Source: Actinoplanes subtropicus (GTDB lineage Bacteria > Actinomycetota > Actinomycetes > Mycobacteriales > Micromonosporaceae). Taken from it: a stretch of DNA of 64,000 nucleotides. Position numbers and translations under genes: made by a program. The stretch is from NCBI RefSeq assembly GCF_000721705.1, contig NZ_JOJL01000029.1:62001-126000 (forward strand), read 5' to 3'. Positions 34,913-44,360 of this stretch are shown in pieces; the first letter of the stretch is position 1, and the number at the start of each line of letters is the position of its first letter. The notes below the pieces were generated by a model, which saw only the letters and a list, made by a program, of their open reading frames with translations, was not told where the DNA came from and searched no databases.

Positions 34913-35992
34913 ATGGGTTCCGTCCGCGTCGCCATCGTCGGTGTGGGTAACTGCGCCTCGTCCCTGGTCCAGGGCGTGGAGTACTACAAGAACGCCGACC
35001 CCAACGACCGCGTCCCGGGTCTCATGCACGTGACCTTCGGCGACTACCACGTATCCGACGTGCAGTTCGTCGCGGCGTTCGATGTGGACGCCAAGAAGGT
35101 CGGCATGGACCTGTCCGAGGCGATCGTGGCCAGCGAGAACAACACGATCAAGCTGACCGACGTGCCGCCGACCGGCGTCACCGTCCAGCGTGGACCGACC
35201 TTCGACGGTCTGGGCACGTACTACCGCGAGATCATCGAGGAGTCGCCGGCCGACGCGGTCGACGTGGCGCAGGCGCTGCGCGACGCGCGGGTCGACGTGG
35301 TCGTCTCCTACCTGCCGGTGGGTTCGGAGCAGGCGGACAAGTTCTACGCCCAGGCAGCAATCGACGCCGGCTGCGCCTTCGTCAACGCGCTGCCCGTCTT
35401 CATCGCGTCGAACCCGGAGTGGGCGCAGAAATTCACCGACGCCGGCCTCCCGATCGTCGGCGACGACATCAAGAGCCAGGTCGGCGCGACGATCGTGCAC
35501 CGCGCGCTCGCCAAGCTGTTCGAGGACCGTGGCGTCGAGTTGCTGCGCACGTACCAGCTCAACTTCGGCGGCAACATGGACTTCATGAACATGCTGGAAC
35601 GCAACCGCCTGGTCTCCAAGAAGATCTCGAAGACCCAGTCGGTGACCAGCCAGATCCCGCACGAGATGGTCAAGAGCGACGTGCACATCGGCCCGTCCGA
35701 CCACGTGCCGTGGCTCGACGACCGCAAGTGGGCCTACATCCGCCTGGAGGGCCGTTCCTTCGGTGACACCCCGCTGAACGCCGAGCTCAAGCTCGAGGTG
35801 TGGGACTCCCCGAACTCGGCCGGCGTCATCATCGACGCCGTCCGCGCCGCGAAGATCGCCAAGGACCGCGGCATCGGCGGCCCGATCCTCTCGGCCTCCT
35901 CCTACTTCATGAAGTCCCCGCCGGTCCAGTACAACGACCACGACGCGAAGGAATCCGTCGAGGCCTTCATCCGCGGCGACATCGAGCGCTGA
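34913..35992 (+). CDS. ino1: Inositol-3-phosphate synthase
   Basis: 359 residues. It converts glucose-6-phosphate to myo-inositol-3-phosphate with NAD+, the first step towards phosphatidylinositol and mycothiol. The NAD-binding start is [22 protein letters not shown]; other family segments are [41 protein letters not shown] and [18 protein letters not shown]. The start is the ATG at 34913, eight bases after AAGGAGG; an ATG at 34889 overlaps the padR stop and lacks such a site. Probably co-transcribed with padR. Confidence 0.96.
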   Translation: MGSVRVAIVGVGNCASSLVQGVEYYKNADPNDRVPGLMHVTFGDYHVSDVQFVAAFDVDAKKVGMDLSEAIVASENNTIKLTDVPPTGVTVQRGPTFDGLGTYYREIIEESPADAVDVAQALRDARVDVVVSYLPVGSEQADKFYAQAAIDAGCAFVNALPVFIASNPEWAQKFTDAGLPIVGDDIKSQVGATIVHRALAKLFEDRGVELLRTYQLNFGGNMDFMNMLERNRLVSKKISKTQSVTSQIPHEMVKSDVHIGPSDHVPWLDDRKWAYIRLEGRSFGDTPLNAELKLEVWDSPNSAGVIIDAVRAAKIAKDRGIGGPILSASSYFMKSPPVQYNDHDAKESVEAFIRGDIER

Positions 35993-36010
35993 CACCCGCA
36001 CCCAACGAGC

Positions 36011-36040
36011 AAGGCCGGGCCGCCCAGGCGACCCGGCCTT
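36011..36040 (+). terminator. Terminator after ino1
   Basis: AAGGCCGGG (36011-36019) and CCCGGCCTT (36032-36040) form a perfect 9-bp stem with a GC-rich loop, 18 bases after the ino1 stop and just before the convergent ogt stop. Confidence 0.7.
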
Positions 36041-36058
36041 TGCCGTCTATCCCGCTGG

Positions 36059-36514
36059 TCAACCCCAGGCGCGGGCCAGCGCGACCCTCGCCTCCAGCTC
36101 CAACAGCTTCCGCTTGCGGTCGAGGCCGCCGCCGAAGCCGACCATCTTGCCGCCGGCGCCGACGACGCGGTGGCACGGGACGATGACCGGGACGGGGTTG
36201 TGGTTGCAGGCGGTGCCGACCGCGCGGGCGGCACCCGGGTCGCCGAGGGCGGTGGCGATCGCGCCGTACGTAGTCATCTCGCCGTAGGGGATTTTGGCGA
36301 TCTCGGCCCAGACTGCCCGCTCGAACTCGGACCCGCCGCGCAGCTCGAACGGCACGGTGAAGTCGGTGAGCTCGCCCGCGAAATACGACGTAAGCTGCGC
36401 GGCAGCCGGGTGCGAAGCGGACGGCCCGGGCCGCGCGCCGAAGCGCACGTTGACCACGGTGTCACCAACCACGGTCACGCCCAGCGGCCCGATGGGCGAA
36501 TCGACGACGAACAT
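36059..36514 (-). CDS. ogt: Methylated-DNA--protein-cysteine methyltransferase
   Basis: A 151-residue suicide repair protein for O6-alkylguanine. The active site is VPVIVPCHRVVGAGG, preceded by the helix-turn-helix FERAVWAEIAKIPYGEMTTYGAIA and the Asn hinge ACNHNPVPVI. A short N-terminal domain begins MFVVDSPIGPLGVTVV. The ATG at 36514 is used; an in-frame upstream ATG at 36544 would add ten residues without family match. Convergent with ino1, and 39 bases downstream of pcnA. Confidence 0.94.
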   Translation of the reverse strand: MFVVDSPIGPLGVTVVGDTVVNVRFGARPGPSASHPAAAQLTSYFAGELTDFTVPFELRGGSEFERAVWAEIAKIPYGEMTTYGAIATALGDPGAARAVGTACNHNPVPVIVPCHRVVGAGGKMVGFGGGLDRKRKLLELEARVALARAWG

Positions 36515-36553
36515 GCCCCCGATTCTGCCCCGGGGGTACGACAAGAAAGTCGA

Positions 36554-37987
36554 TCAGGACGGCAGGTGGCCGTTGTCCCGGGCCCACTTGAAGAGCTCGG
36601 CCTCGGCCTCGTCGCGGCTCAGCGGCCCGCGGTCGAGCCGGAGCTCCTTCAGAAAGCGCCACGCCTGCCCGACGACCGGCCCAGGCGGCAGGCCGAGCAG
36701 CTCCATGATGGCGTTGCCGTCGAGGTCGGGGCGGACCCGGGCGAGATCCTCCTCGGCCTGCAGGCGGGCGATCCGCTCCTCGAGCGCGTCGTAGTCGGCC
36801 GCCAGGTTGGCCGCCTTGCGGCGGTTGCGGGTCGTCACGTCCGAGCGGGTGAGCCGGTGCAGCCGGGTGAGCAGCGGCCCGGCGTCGGTCACGTACCGGC
36901 GCACCGCCGAGTCGGTCCACTCGCCCCGGCCGTACCCGTAGAAACGAAGGTGCAGGGCGACCAGCTCGACCACGTCCGAGATGACGTCCTTGGGGTAGCG
37001 GAGCGCCTTCATCCGCTGCTTGGTGAGCCGAGCCCCGACGATCTCGTGGTGATGGAAGCTGACCCGGCCGTCGCGGCCGACCGCCTTGGTGGCCGGCTTG
37101 CCGACGTCGTGCATGAGCGCGGCCATCCGCAGCACGAAGTCGGGACCGTCGGCGCCCTCGAGACGGATCGCGTTCTGCACGACGATCAGCGTGTGCTCGT
37201 ACACGTCCTTGTGCTGGGCGTGCTCGTCGATCTCGAGCTTGAGCCCGGAGATCTCCGGCAGGAAGCGGTCGGCCAGCCCGGTGTCGACGAGCAGCCGCAA
37301 CCCGGCGATCGGGTCGGCCCCGGTCATCAGCTTGGTGAACTCGTCGCGGATCCGCTCGGCCGTGATCCGGTCAAGATCGGCTGACATGGCTGACATGGCC
37401 GAAACAACCGATTCGTCCACTGTAAAACGCAGCTTCGCCGCAAACCGGGCGGCCCGCAGCATCCGAAGTGGATCATCACCGAACGACAGTGACGGGGCGG
37501 CCGGCGTGCGGATCATCTTCGCGGCCAGATCGGCCAGGCCGCCGAACGGATCGGTGAAGACGTGCCCGGGCAGCGACACGGCCATCGCGTTGATCGTGAA
37601 GTCGCGCCGCTCGAGATCTTCGAGGAGCGACTTGCCGTACCGGACGACCGGATTGCGGGTGACCCCGTCGTACGCCTCCGCCCGGAACGTCGTGATCTCC
37701 AGCCGGAGACCGTTCTTCTGCAGCCCGATCGTGCCGAACTCGCGACCGGTCTCCCAGATCGCGTCCGCCCAGCCCTGCACGACCGCGAGGGTCTGCTCGG
37801 GCGTCGCATCGGTGCAGAAGTCGAGATCGTCGCCGAGCTCGCCCAGCAGCGCATCCCGTACGGAGCCGCCGACCAGGTGCAACTCGTGGCCGGCCGTTTC
37901 GAACCGGCGCCCGAGCTCGTCCGCGACCGGCGACACTCGAAGCAGCTCGGCGACGGCTTTGCGCTGGGCAGCATTCAACACAGACAT
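36554..37987 (-). CDS. pcnA: CCA tRNA nucleotidyltransferase
   Basis: 477 residues. The class II nucleotidyltransferase head has LVGGSVRDALLG, DDLDFCTDA with the catalytic Asp pair, and RRDFTINAMA; next come the ribose- and base-selecting DPLRMLRAARFAAKL and ERIRDEFTKLM. An HD domain follows (EHAQHKDVYEHTL, MAALMHDVGKP, HHHEIVGARL), giving the HD-containing actinobacterial form like Rv3907c. It adds or repairs the 3' CCA of tRNAs. It is next to murJ in mycobacteria and Streptomyces as well. Confidence 0.95.
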   Translation of the reverse strand: MSVLNAAQRKAVAELLRVSPVADELGRRFETAGHELHLVGGSVRDALLGELGDDLDFCTDATPEQTLAVVQGWADAIWETGREFGTIGLQKNGLRLEITTFRAEAYDGVTRNPVVRYGKSLLEDLERRDFTINAMAVSLPGHVFTDPFGGLADLAAKMIRTPAAPSLSFGDDPLRMLRAARFAAKLRFTVDESVVSAMSAMSADLDRITAERIRDEFTKLMTGADPIAGLRLLVDTGLADRFLPEISGLKLEIDEHAQHKDVYEHTLIVVQNAIRLEGADGPDFVLRMAALMHDVGKPATKAVGRDGRVSFHHHEIVGARLTKQRMKALRYPKDVISDVVELVALHLRFYGYGRGEWTDSAVRRYVTDAGPLLTRLHRLTRSDVTTRNRRKAANLAADYDALEERIARLQAEEDLARVRPDLDGNAIMELLGLPPGPVVGQAWRFLKELRLDRGPLSRDEAEAELFKWARDNGHLPS

Positions 37988-38053
37988 GGGATGACAAGCC
38001 TACCGGGCCTTTAGTCGAGTCTTGGGTGGTGGGCGGGGCGGTCGGATGGGGGC

Positions 38054-38965
38054 GTGGCGGCAACCAATTGCAGCGGGCAGTATGAACGCGTGCCCGTTTC
38101 CGAGGCGCTGCGTCGCCTGGCCGAGGACCCCGGCTTCTGGACGGGCGGAAGCGCGATCCCCGACGACCCGAAGGAGCTGCGGGTGACCTTTCCGGTCACC
38201 GGCGGCTATGCGCTCGTGCTCGAGGTCGACCTGGCCACCGGCGAGCGCACCCTGGGCCTGCGCGTGCCGGCCACCTCCGAGCCGATCCAGCTGGGCTGGG
38301 CCGAGCCCGCCGGCCCCTATCCCGCGTCGCTGCGCTGGTGGGAGCTCGATCTCTGCGCCCGGGTCATCGCCCTCGAGGACCCGACGCTGCCGCATCCGGG
38401 CCTGGTCGTCGCGCTGCTGTCCCCGTTCGCCCCGGCCACCCCGGAAGACGACGAGACCATGATCGCCGCTCTTCGCGAGGTGGCCTACCGCTCGCTGCGC
38501 CGGGACGTGCCGCCGGTCGAGCCGCACGGTCCCGAGCAGGCTCCGCTGCCGCTGTTCGCGAGCGACGACTGGTGGCCGTCGCCGCCGGCGCCGTCACCGC
38601 AGGTGCTCGACGAGGCCGCGATCGCCGAGCTCACCCGTCCGGTGACCCGATATCCGGAGGTGCGACATGGGTCGCGCTTCCCGCGCGAGAGCCTGGCCGA
38701 TCTCGTACGCCTGGCCTCGGCGCACCTCGACCGCCTGCCGCGACAGTCCTGGTATTCGACGACCGTCCCGCTGGCCCGGCACATCCTCGACACCGGTGAC
38801 CTGGCCCCCATTCCCGCGCTGCTGGGTGCGCTGACCGAGGCGGGCTGCGATCATCCGACGGTGCTGGACGCGTTGAGTGAGCCCCTGGTGCCCGCCGAGG
38901 CCTGCTGGATGGTCGAGACGCTCGCCGGCGCGCGGCCTGGCACCCTCCTGCGACGCCATGTGTGA
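38054..38965 (+). CDS. Conserved-looking protein of unknown function between pcnA and murJ
   Basis: 303 residues, no domain that I recognise. There is no signal peptide or membrane helix. Acidic, with regular GC-rich codon use throughout. Segments that may mark a family: FWTGGSAIPDDPKELRVTFPVTGGYALVLEVDLATGERTLGL and a C-terminal helical part (ALLGALTEAGCDHPTVLDALSE, CWMVETLAGARPGTLLRR). The start is uncertain: GTG 38054 or GTG 38091. In mycobacteria this place is held by a NUDIX gene and an Rv3909-type gene, neither of which this resembles. It is divergent from pcnA with 66 bases between. Confidence 0.75.
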   Translation: MAATNCSGQYERVPVSEALRRLAEDPGFWTGGSAIPDDPKELRVTFPVTGGYALVLEVDLATGERTLGLRVPATSEPIQLGWAEPAGPYPASLRWWELDLCARVIALEDPTLPHPGLVVALLSPFAPATPEDDETMIAALREVAYRSLRRDVPPVEPHGPEQAPLPLFASDDWWPSPPAPSPQVLDEAAIAELTRPVTRYPEVRHGSRFPRESLADLVRLASAHLDRLPRQSWYSTTVPLARHILDTGDLAPIPALLGALTEAGCDHPTVLDALSEPLVPAEACWMVETLAGARPGTLLRRHV

Positions 38966-39013
38966 CGTACCCCTTTATGGTGACTCTGTGTTCTCATCCC
39001 CGGTGGAGTCGGC

Positions 39014-40870
39014 GTGACCGGCGGCCTCTATAACAGTGCCAACTCGCGTGGCTTGCCGCCGTCCGCGGACGACGTCCCGGGAAACTTCGAACAAACAAGA
39101 CAAAACCCACCCGGTGTGTACGGGCGGCCAGCCCACGAAGAAGCAGTGCTCGGCCCGATCACCAACTCCATGCCCGGTGTGCCCCTCGAGCAGGACAACC
39201 TGCCGCCCGAGGAGGTACCCGCCGAGAGCCAGAAGCCGGCCGCCGGCGGCGGACTGCTGCGGTCCAGCGCCATCATGGCGGTCGGCACGCTCGCGTCCCG
39301 GGTCACCGGCTTCTTCCGGTCGGCCCTGCTGGTCGCGGCCCTGGGCACCGGCTTGCTGGCCGACCCGTTCAACACCGCCAACACGATCCCCAACATCGTG
39401 TACGACATCCTGCTCGGCGGCGTGCTGACCGCGGCCCACGTCCCGCTGCTGATCCGCGCGCGCAACAAGTCGGAGAAGTACGGCGAGGAGTTCGAGCAGC
39501 GGCTCTTCACGATCCTGCTGTGCGCGCTCGGCCTGATCACCGTGGCCGCGATGTCGATCGCGCCGGCGCTCATCGACCTGTACGGCAGCAAGTTCACCCC
39601 GGCGCAGCACCGGATCGCGGTGCTGTTCCTGCTGTTCTTCCTGCCGCAGGTCTTCTTCTACGGATTCGCCGCGGTGGCCGGCGCCTCGCTGAACTCGCGG
39701 GGCCGGTTCGCCGCACCGATGTGGACACCGGTCCTCAACAACTTCGTCGTGATCGCCATCCTCGGCGTCTTCATGTTCATCACCCGCGGTGACAAGCTGA
39801 CGCCGGAGACGATCAGCAACGGGGAGCTCCGTTTCCTCGCGATCGGCGTGACGGCCGGCGTGGCCGCGCAGGCGTTCGGCCTGATCCCGTCGATGCGGGC
39901 GCTCGGCTTCAACTTCCGGCCGCGCTTCGACTTCCGGCGCGCCGAGCTGACCCAGATGTGGGGCATGGCCAGCTGGACCCTGCTCTACGTGGTGGCCCAG
40001 CAGATCGCGCTGGTCGTCTACACCAACCTCGCCAACGCGGCCGGCGCGCGCTACGCGACCGAGACCGGCAGCAAGACCGGCGTCGGCCTCACCCCCTGGA
40101 CGAACGCGTACGCCTTCTTCCAGCTCCCGTACGCCGTGGTCGCGATCTCGATCATCACGGCGATCCTGCCCCGGATGACGCAGAGCGCCGCCGAGGGGAA
40201 GCTGAGCCGGCTCGCCGGTGAACTTCGCGAGGGACTTCGGCTGTCGCTGGCGCTGATGCTGCCCGCGGTGGCGCTGCTGTTCGGCGCGGCCAGCGAGATC
40301 TGTTACGTGCTGTTCGCGCATGGCCACGCCACTCCGGCCGACGCGGCGGTGATGGCGAACGTGCTGCGGGTCTTCGCCGTCGGCCTGACCCCGTTCGCGG
40401 TGCTCCAATTGCTCCAGCGCGGCTTCTACGCCCAGCAGGACACCCGTACGCCCGCCTTGATCGCGATTTTCTCGACCGGCATCGGGGCCCTGGCCGCCGT
40501 CGTGTTCGCCCAGATTCTGAAGACCGAGCATGTGGTGTTGGGCATCGCCGGCGCCCAGGGCATCTCCTGGACGTTCGGGTGCCTGGTGTCGATCGTGCTG
40601 CTGCGCCGCCGGATCGGGCGCCTCGGCGGGCGCGAAATTCTCACCCTCTTCTCGAAGGCCGCGATCTGCAGCCTGGCCGCGCTCGCCGTCGCCGAGATCG
40701 GCCACCTGGTCGTCGGCCCGCACGTGAGCGACAGCTTCGTGCTCTCGGCACTCCTGTTGGCGGCGCAGTGCGTGCTCGGATTCGGCGCGTTTCTCGTGGT
40801 GGCTGCCGTCGTCCGGCTCCCCGAGATCAACCAAGTGATCGGAATGGTGCGCCGGAAAGTCGGGCGCTGA
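39014..40870 (+). CDS. murJ: Lipid II flippase MurJ (MviN)
   Basis: 618 residues. A Pro/Asn-rich cytoplasmic extension of about 85 residues precedes the MviN core (SSAIMAVGTLASRVTGFFRSALLVAALG, the start of the first helices) with fourteen predicted membrane segments. Family marks include LLGGVLTAAHVPLL, AFFQLPYAVVAISIITAILPRM, LFAHGHATPADA and RGFYAQQDTRTPALIA. It moves the peptidoglycan precursor lipid II outward across the membrane. In mycobacteria MviN is fused to a pseudokinase; here the protein ends after the membrane part and the pseudokinase is the next gene. GTG start at 39014. Confidence 0.95.
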   Translation: MTGGLYNSANSRGLPPSADDVPGNFEQTRQNPPGVYGRPAHEEAVLGPITNSMPGVPLEQDNLPPEEVPAESQKPAAGGGLLRSSAIMAVGTLASRVTGFFRSALLVAALGTGLLADPFNTANTIPNIVYDILLGGVLTAAHVPLLIRARNKSEKYGEEFEQRLFTILLCALGLITVAAMSIAPALIDLYGSKFTPAQHRIAVLFLLFFLPQVFFYGFAAVAGASLNSRGRFAAPMWTPVLNNFVVIAILGVFMFITRGDKLTPETISNGELRFLAIGVTAGVAAQAFGLIPSMRALGFNFRPRFDFRRAELTQMWGMASWTLLYVVAQQIALVVYTNLANAAGARYATETGSKTGVGLTPWTNAYAFFQLPYAVVAISIITAILPRMTQSAAEGKLSRLAGELREGLRLSLALMLPAVALLFGAASEICYVLFAHGHATPADAAVMANVLRVFAVGLTPFAVLQLLQRGFYAQQDTRTPALIAIFSTGIGALAAVVFAQILKTEHVVLGIAGAQGISWTFGCLVSIVLLRRRIGRLGGREILTLFSKAAICSLAALAVAEIGHLVVGPHVSDSFVLSALLLAAQCVLGFGAFLVVAAVVRLPEINQVIGMVRRKVGR

Positions 40871-41068
40871 CCCTGGTCAGGTGCTTCTCCCCCATTCCGG
40901 GAAGGTGAAATGTCCGTTCGGACGGGCATGTCCGAGTGCCGCGCCGGGGGGACGACCTGCCATAGGGTTGGCGTGGGCGGGTATGGTCAGTGTCGGCATG
41001 TGCTCAGCGCACGTCGTCAGTTGCACCCAGCGCGCCACCAGCGTGCGCGGAGCACCGAGGGAGGACGG

Positions 41069-42607
41069 GTGACCCAGGTCGGCGAAGGCCACGAGACCGC
41101 GGCCGATGCGGACGGGCCGGTCATGACCCGCGGTAACCCCGCCGTCGGTGAGATCCTGGCCGAGCGCTATCAGCTCGAGGAACACGTCAACGACGACAGC
41201 GCGGGCCGTCAGGTCTGGCGCGGCATCGACGTGGTTCTCCGTCGTCCGGTCGCGGTGGTGCTGCGCTATCCCGGCGGCGACCCCGCCACCGAGATGCTGC
41301 AGGCCGCGGTCGACGCGAGCCGCGTGATCCACCCCAACCTGGTCGGCGTCTACGACGCGATCGACGAGGGCACCCGCGCCTACGTGGTGCGCGAGTGGGT
41401 CGACGGCGAGTCGCTGCGCGAGCTGATCACCCAGGATGGTCCGCTCGACCCGGCCCGGTCCACGACGATCGCGCACGCCATCGCCGACGCGCTGGCTGCC
41501 GTGCACGCCACCGGCATGGTGCACGGCAACGTGCACCCCGGCACCACCCTGATCGCCGACGACGGCCGGGTGGTGCTCGCCGACGCGCGGGCCGACGCGG
41601 CCGACAGCGCGGAGAAAGACGTTCGCGCCGTCGGCGGCCTTCTTTACTACGCGCTGACTGCCCACTGGCCGCATGCCGAGGTCGGCCGGTCGGCGATCCC
41701 CGACGCGAACCGCGACGGCTCGGGCAACCCGGCCGCCCCGCGGCAGATCCGCGCGGGCGTCCCGGCCTATCTCGACGATCTGACGATGGATCTGCTCGAC
41801 AAGCGGGTCGCGGCCCCCGAGGCCGACGCGCTCGCCGCCGAGCTGGCCCGGCTGGACGCCGCCGACGACGACTACGACGACGTCGGTCCGCTGCGATTCA
41901 CCCAGGGCAACGCCACGGCCGAGCCGCCGCGGAACAATTCGAAGATCATCATCGGGGTGGCGGCGCTGGTCGTCATCGCGATCGTCGGCCTGGTCTTCGG
42001 CATCCGCGCGATCACCAGTCAAGGCAACCCGAGCACGAGCAAGACTACCGAGGCGAACGCCGGCGGCGCCCCGGCCAGCGCGGGCACCGACTCGCAGGCC
42101 CCGTCCAAAAATCCGCAGCAGATCAAGCTCACCCCCGACATGGTCCGCATCGTCGACCCGCCGAAGGGTGACCGCGACCAATCCAACCAGGCGAAAAACG
42201 TCGTCGACGGCGACCCGGACACGGCGTGGACCACGCACACCTTCAATCAGCCGAAGTTCGGCAACCTGAAGGCCGGCATGGGTGTCCTGATCAATCTGGG
42301 CACCCCGCGGAACCTCGCCGACGTGCGGGTCGAGACCTCGTCGTCCGGCGTGGGCATGGACATCCGGGCCGGCACCACCGACCCGGGCGACAACAGCCAG
42401 GGCGACCAGAAGATCGTCGACTCGTACAAGAAGCTGGGCGAGCCGGACGCGGACCCGAAGGCCGGCGGCACCAACCGCGTCTTCTCGGTCTTCGATCCGA
42501 ACACCAAGTACCAGTACATCCTGGTCTGGTTGACCGAGCTGCCGCCGAACGACGACGGCAGCGGCTACAAGGTCAGCGTCAACGAGATCTTGGTAGAGGG
42601 CTACTGA
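41069..42607 (+). CDS. Membrane pseudokinase with extracytoplasmic carbohydrate-binding-like domain
   Basis: 512 residues. Residues 35-285 have a Ser/Thr kinase fold (RYQLEEHVNDDSAGRQVWRGIDV, VREWVDGESLRELI) with catalytic positions altered: the AxK lysine region reads VAVVLRY, HRD is HGN (MVHGNVHPGTTLI), and DFG is DAR. A helix follows (IIIGVAALVVIAIVGLVFGI), then a Ser/Thr linker and a beta domain with VVDGDPDTAWTTHTF typical of discoidin-like folds. In M. tuberculosis this is the C-terminal part of MviN, whose phosphorylated form recruits FhaA and halts peptidoglycan synthesis. Here it is separate, 198 bases after murJ. GTG start after GGGAGGAC. Confidence 0.88.
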   Translation: MTQVGEGHETAADADGPVMTRGNPAVGEILAERYQLEEHVNDDSAGRQVWRGIDVVLRRPVAVVLRYPGGDPATEMLQAAVDASRVIHPNLVGVYDAIDEGTRAYVVREWVDGESLRELITQDGPLDPARSTTIAHAIADALAAVHATGMVHGNVHPGTTLIADDGRVVLADARADAADSAEKDVRAVGGLLYYALTAHWPHAEVGRSAIPDANRDGSGNPAAPRQIRAGVPAYLDDLTMDLLDKRVAAPEADALAAELARLDAADDDYDDVGPLRFTQGNATAEPPRNNSKIIIGVAALVVIAIVGLVFGIRAITSQGNPSTSKTTEANAGGAPASAGTDSQAPSKNPQQIKLTPDMVRIVDPPKGDRDQSNQAKNVVDGDPDTAWTTHTFNQPKFGNLKAGMGVLINLGTPRNLADVRVETSSSGVGMDIRAGTTDPGDNSQGDQKIVDSYKKLGEPDADPKAGGTNRVFSVFDPNTKYQYILVWLTELPPNDDGSGYKVSVNEILVEGY

Positions 42608-42645
42608 TTCTCGAGGGCTGGCGCCCGTGGGGTTAGATTGCACCC

Positions 42646-43344
42646 GTGACCGAGGGGCCGACCGACGCCGACCTCCTGCGCGCGCACCTCGACGGTGACA
42701 CGCAGGCGTTCGCCGTGCTGTTCCGCCGGCACCGGGACAGGCTGTGGGCGGTCGCGCTGCGCACGATCGGCGACCGCGAGGAGGCGGCCGACGCGGTGCA
42801 GGACGCGCTGCTGTCGGCGCACCGCAATGCCGCCAAGTTCCGCGGCGACTCGGCGGTGACCACCTGGCTGCACCGCATCGTGGTGAATGCCTGCCTGGAC
42901 AGGATTCGCCGCCGGCAGGCGCACCCGACCGTGCCGCTGCCGGACGGCAACCGCGACAGCGACCGCCCGTCCGCGCCCGAGCCGGCCGCCCCGCCCGAGG
43001 ACCACGAGACCAAGCTGGTCGTACGCCAGGCGTTGGCCGACCTGCCAGCCGAGCAGCGCGCCGCGATCGTGCTCGTCGACGTGCAGGGCTACCCGGTGGC
43101 CGAGGCCGCCGAGATCCTTGGTGTCGCCGAGGGCACGATCAAGAGCCGCTGCGCGCGCGGCCGTGCCCGGATGGCGCTGGCGCTGGCCGGCCTGCGTGGC
43201 GAGCCGGGAAACGGTGCCGGGCCGAAGCCGGGAGATGCCGGTCACGCCGCCGGCGGGAACCAGCAGGCCGCGCAGACCGTCCCATCCGGACCAGGCGCGA
43301 GCCAGCCGCTACCCGCGCCGGCCGAGGGGAGGGACGAGAGGTGA
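42646..43344 (+). CDS. sigM: ECF sigma factor SigM
   Basis: 232 residues. Region 2 is AFAVLFRRHRDRLWAVALRTIGDREEAADAVQDALL ... FRGDSAVTTWLHRIVVNACLDRIRRR. Region 4 is LADLPAEQRAAIVLVDVQGYPVAEAAEILGVAEGTIKSRCARGRARM. A Gly/Pro-rich tail of about 45 residues follows. Its place between murJ and trxB-trxA is that of SigM in mycobacteria and Streptomyces. GTG start at 42646; the stop overlaps the next gene by four bases (GTGA), so it is coupled to its anti-sigma factor. Confidence 0.93.
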   Translation: MTEGPTDADLLRAHLDGDTQAFAVLFRRHRDRLWAVALRTIGDREEAADAVQDALLSAHRNAAKFRGDSAVTTWLHRIVVNACLDRIRRRQAHPTVPLPDGNRDSDRPSAPEPAAPPEDHETKLVVRQALADLPAEQRAAIVLVDVQGYPVAEAAEILGVAEGTIKSRCARGRARMALALAGLRGEPGNGAGPKPGDAGHAAGGNQQAAQTVPSGPGASQPLPAPAEGRDER

Positions 43345-44234
43345 CCGGGGCCGAGTTCCACGGGGTCGACGTCGACCTGCTCGCCGACTACATCGGCGGC
43401 GCGCTGGACGGCACGCCCGACGAGTCCGTGGTCGCCACCCTGATCGCCGACGACCCGGCGTGGCGGTCCGCCTACGAGTCGCTGAGCGGCGACGTGGCGT
43501 CGGTCGTGGCCGAGCTGGGCCGGTTCGAGCCCGAGCCGATGCCGGCGGAGGTGGCGGACCGGCTCGAGGCCGCGTTGACCGAGGCGGCCGCGAGGCCGCA
43601 GCTGACCCTCGTTCGCGGGAACGATGCCCCACCCGTACAGGAAAAGAGGAAGTTGCGATGGGTCACTCCGATCGCCATCGCCGCGGGCACGGTGGCATTT
43701 GTCGGATTTGGCCTTGACTATCTCGCCGGACAGGAGAAGGGCGTCTCGAGCAGCTCGTCGGGCAGCGCCGACAGTGCGGCGCGGGCGCAGCGGGACCTAG
43801 GGCAGGAGCCCATGCTCAGCGGCTCGGCACGCAGCGATGCCTACGCCGGCCAGTCCGATACCGCCGAAGGAAAGGCCGCGGCGCCGCCGCAACAGCTCAC
43901 CAGCGGCACGAACTACACGAGGGCGACGCTGGCCGAGCTGGCCCCGCGGCCGATGGCCGCCTCGACTGCGACCGCGCCAGCGCCAGCGGCCGCCAGCGCG
44001 CCGCGGTGGCTGAACATGACGGCCACCCTTGAGCAGTGCCTCGACCAGATCGACAAGGCGAACGGTGCCGGTCAATTCAGGGCCGAGACGGTGGATTACG
44101 CCAAGTTCGACGGAAAGCCCGCGATCGTGGTGCGTTTCACCGCCGCGAACGGCAGCTGGGCCTGGGCGAGCGGCCCGGCCTGCGGCACGCCCGACGGTGG
44201 CGCGGACACGCTGGACAAGGTGCCGGTACGCTGA
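43341..44234 (+). CDS. Membrane anti-sigma factor partner of SigM
   Basis: 297 residues. The N-terminal 85 residues are an anti-sigma-like helical domain (DLLADYIGGALDGTPDESVVATLIADDPAWRSAYESL) without the zinc-binding HxxxCxxC motif. One helix follows (WVTPIAIAAGTVAFVGFGLDYL), then an Ala/Ser-rich linker and an extracytoplasmic domain of about 80 residues with a Cys pair (LEQCLDQI, GPACGTPDGG). It is coupled to sigM by a GTGA overlap and takes the place of Rv3912. It should hold SigM at the membrane until an envelope or redox signal arrives. Confidence 0.85.
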   Translation: MTGAEFHGVDVDLLADYIGGALDGTPDESVVATLIADDPAWRSAYESLSGDVASVVAELGRFEPEPMPAEVADRLEAALTEAAARPQLTLVRGNDAPPVQEKRKLRWVTPIAIAAGTVAFVGFGLDYLAGQEKGVSSSSSGSADSAARAQRDLGQEPMLSGSARSDAYAGQSDTAEGKAAAPPQQLTSGTNYTRATLAELAPRPMAASTATAPAPAAASAPRWLNMTATLEQCLDQIDKANGAGQFRAETVDYAKFDGKPAIVVRFTAANGSWAWASGPACGTPDGGADTLDKVPVR

Positions 44235-44360
44235 GCGACACCCCCGGTGAGGTCGGCCACGACCCGGCCCCGGAGGGAATGGCGTGTGCCTAGCATGACG
44301 TTCTAGCGTGCAGTGTCGCCGGGCCTTGACCCGGCGGAATTTGACGACAGGGAGTCGGCA

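Noticed and set aside
40877..42643. 588-codon minus-strand frame opposite the pseudokinase
   Set aside because: Shadow of the plus-strand gene; no motif.
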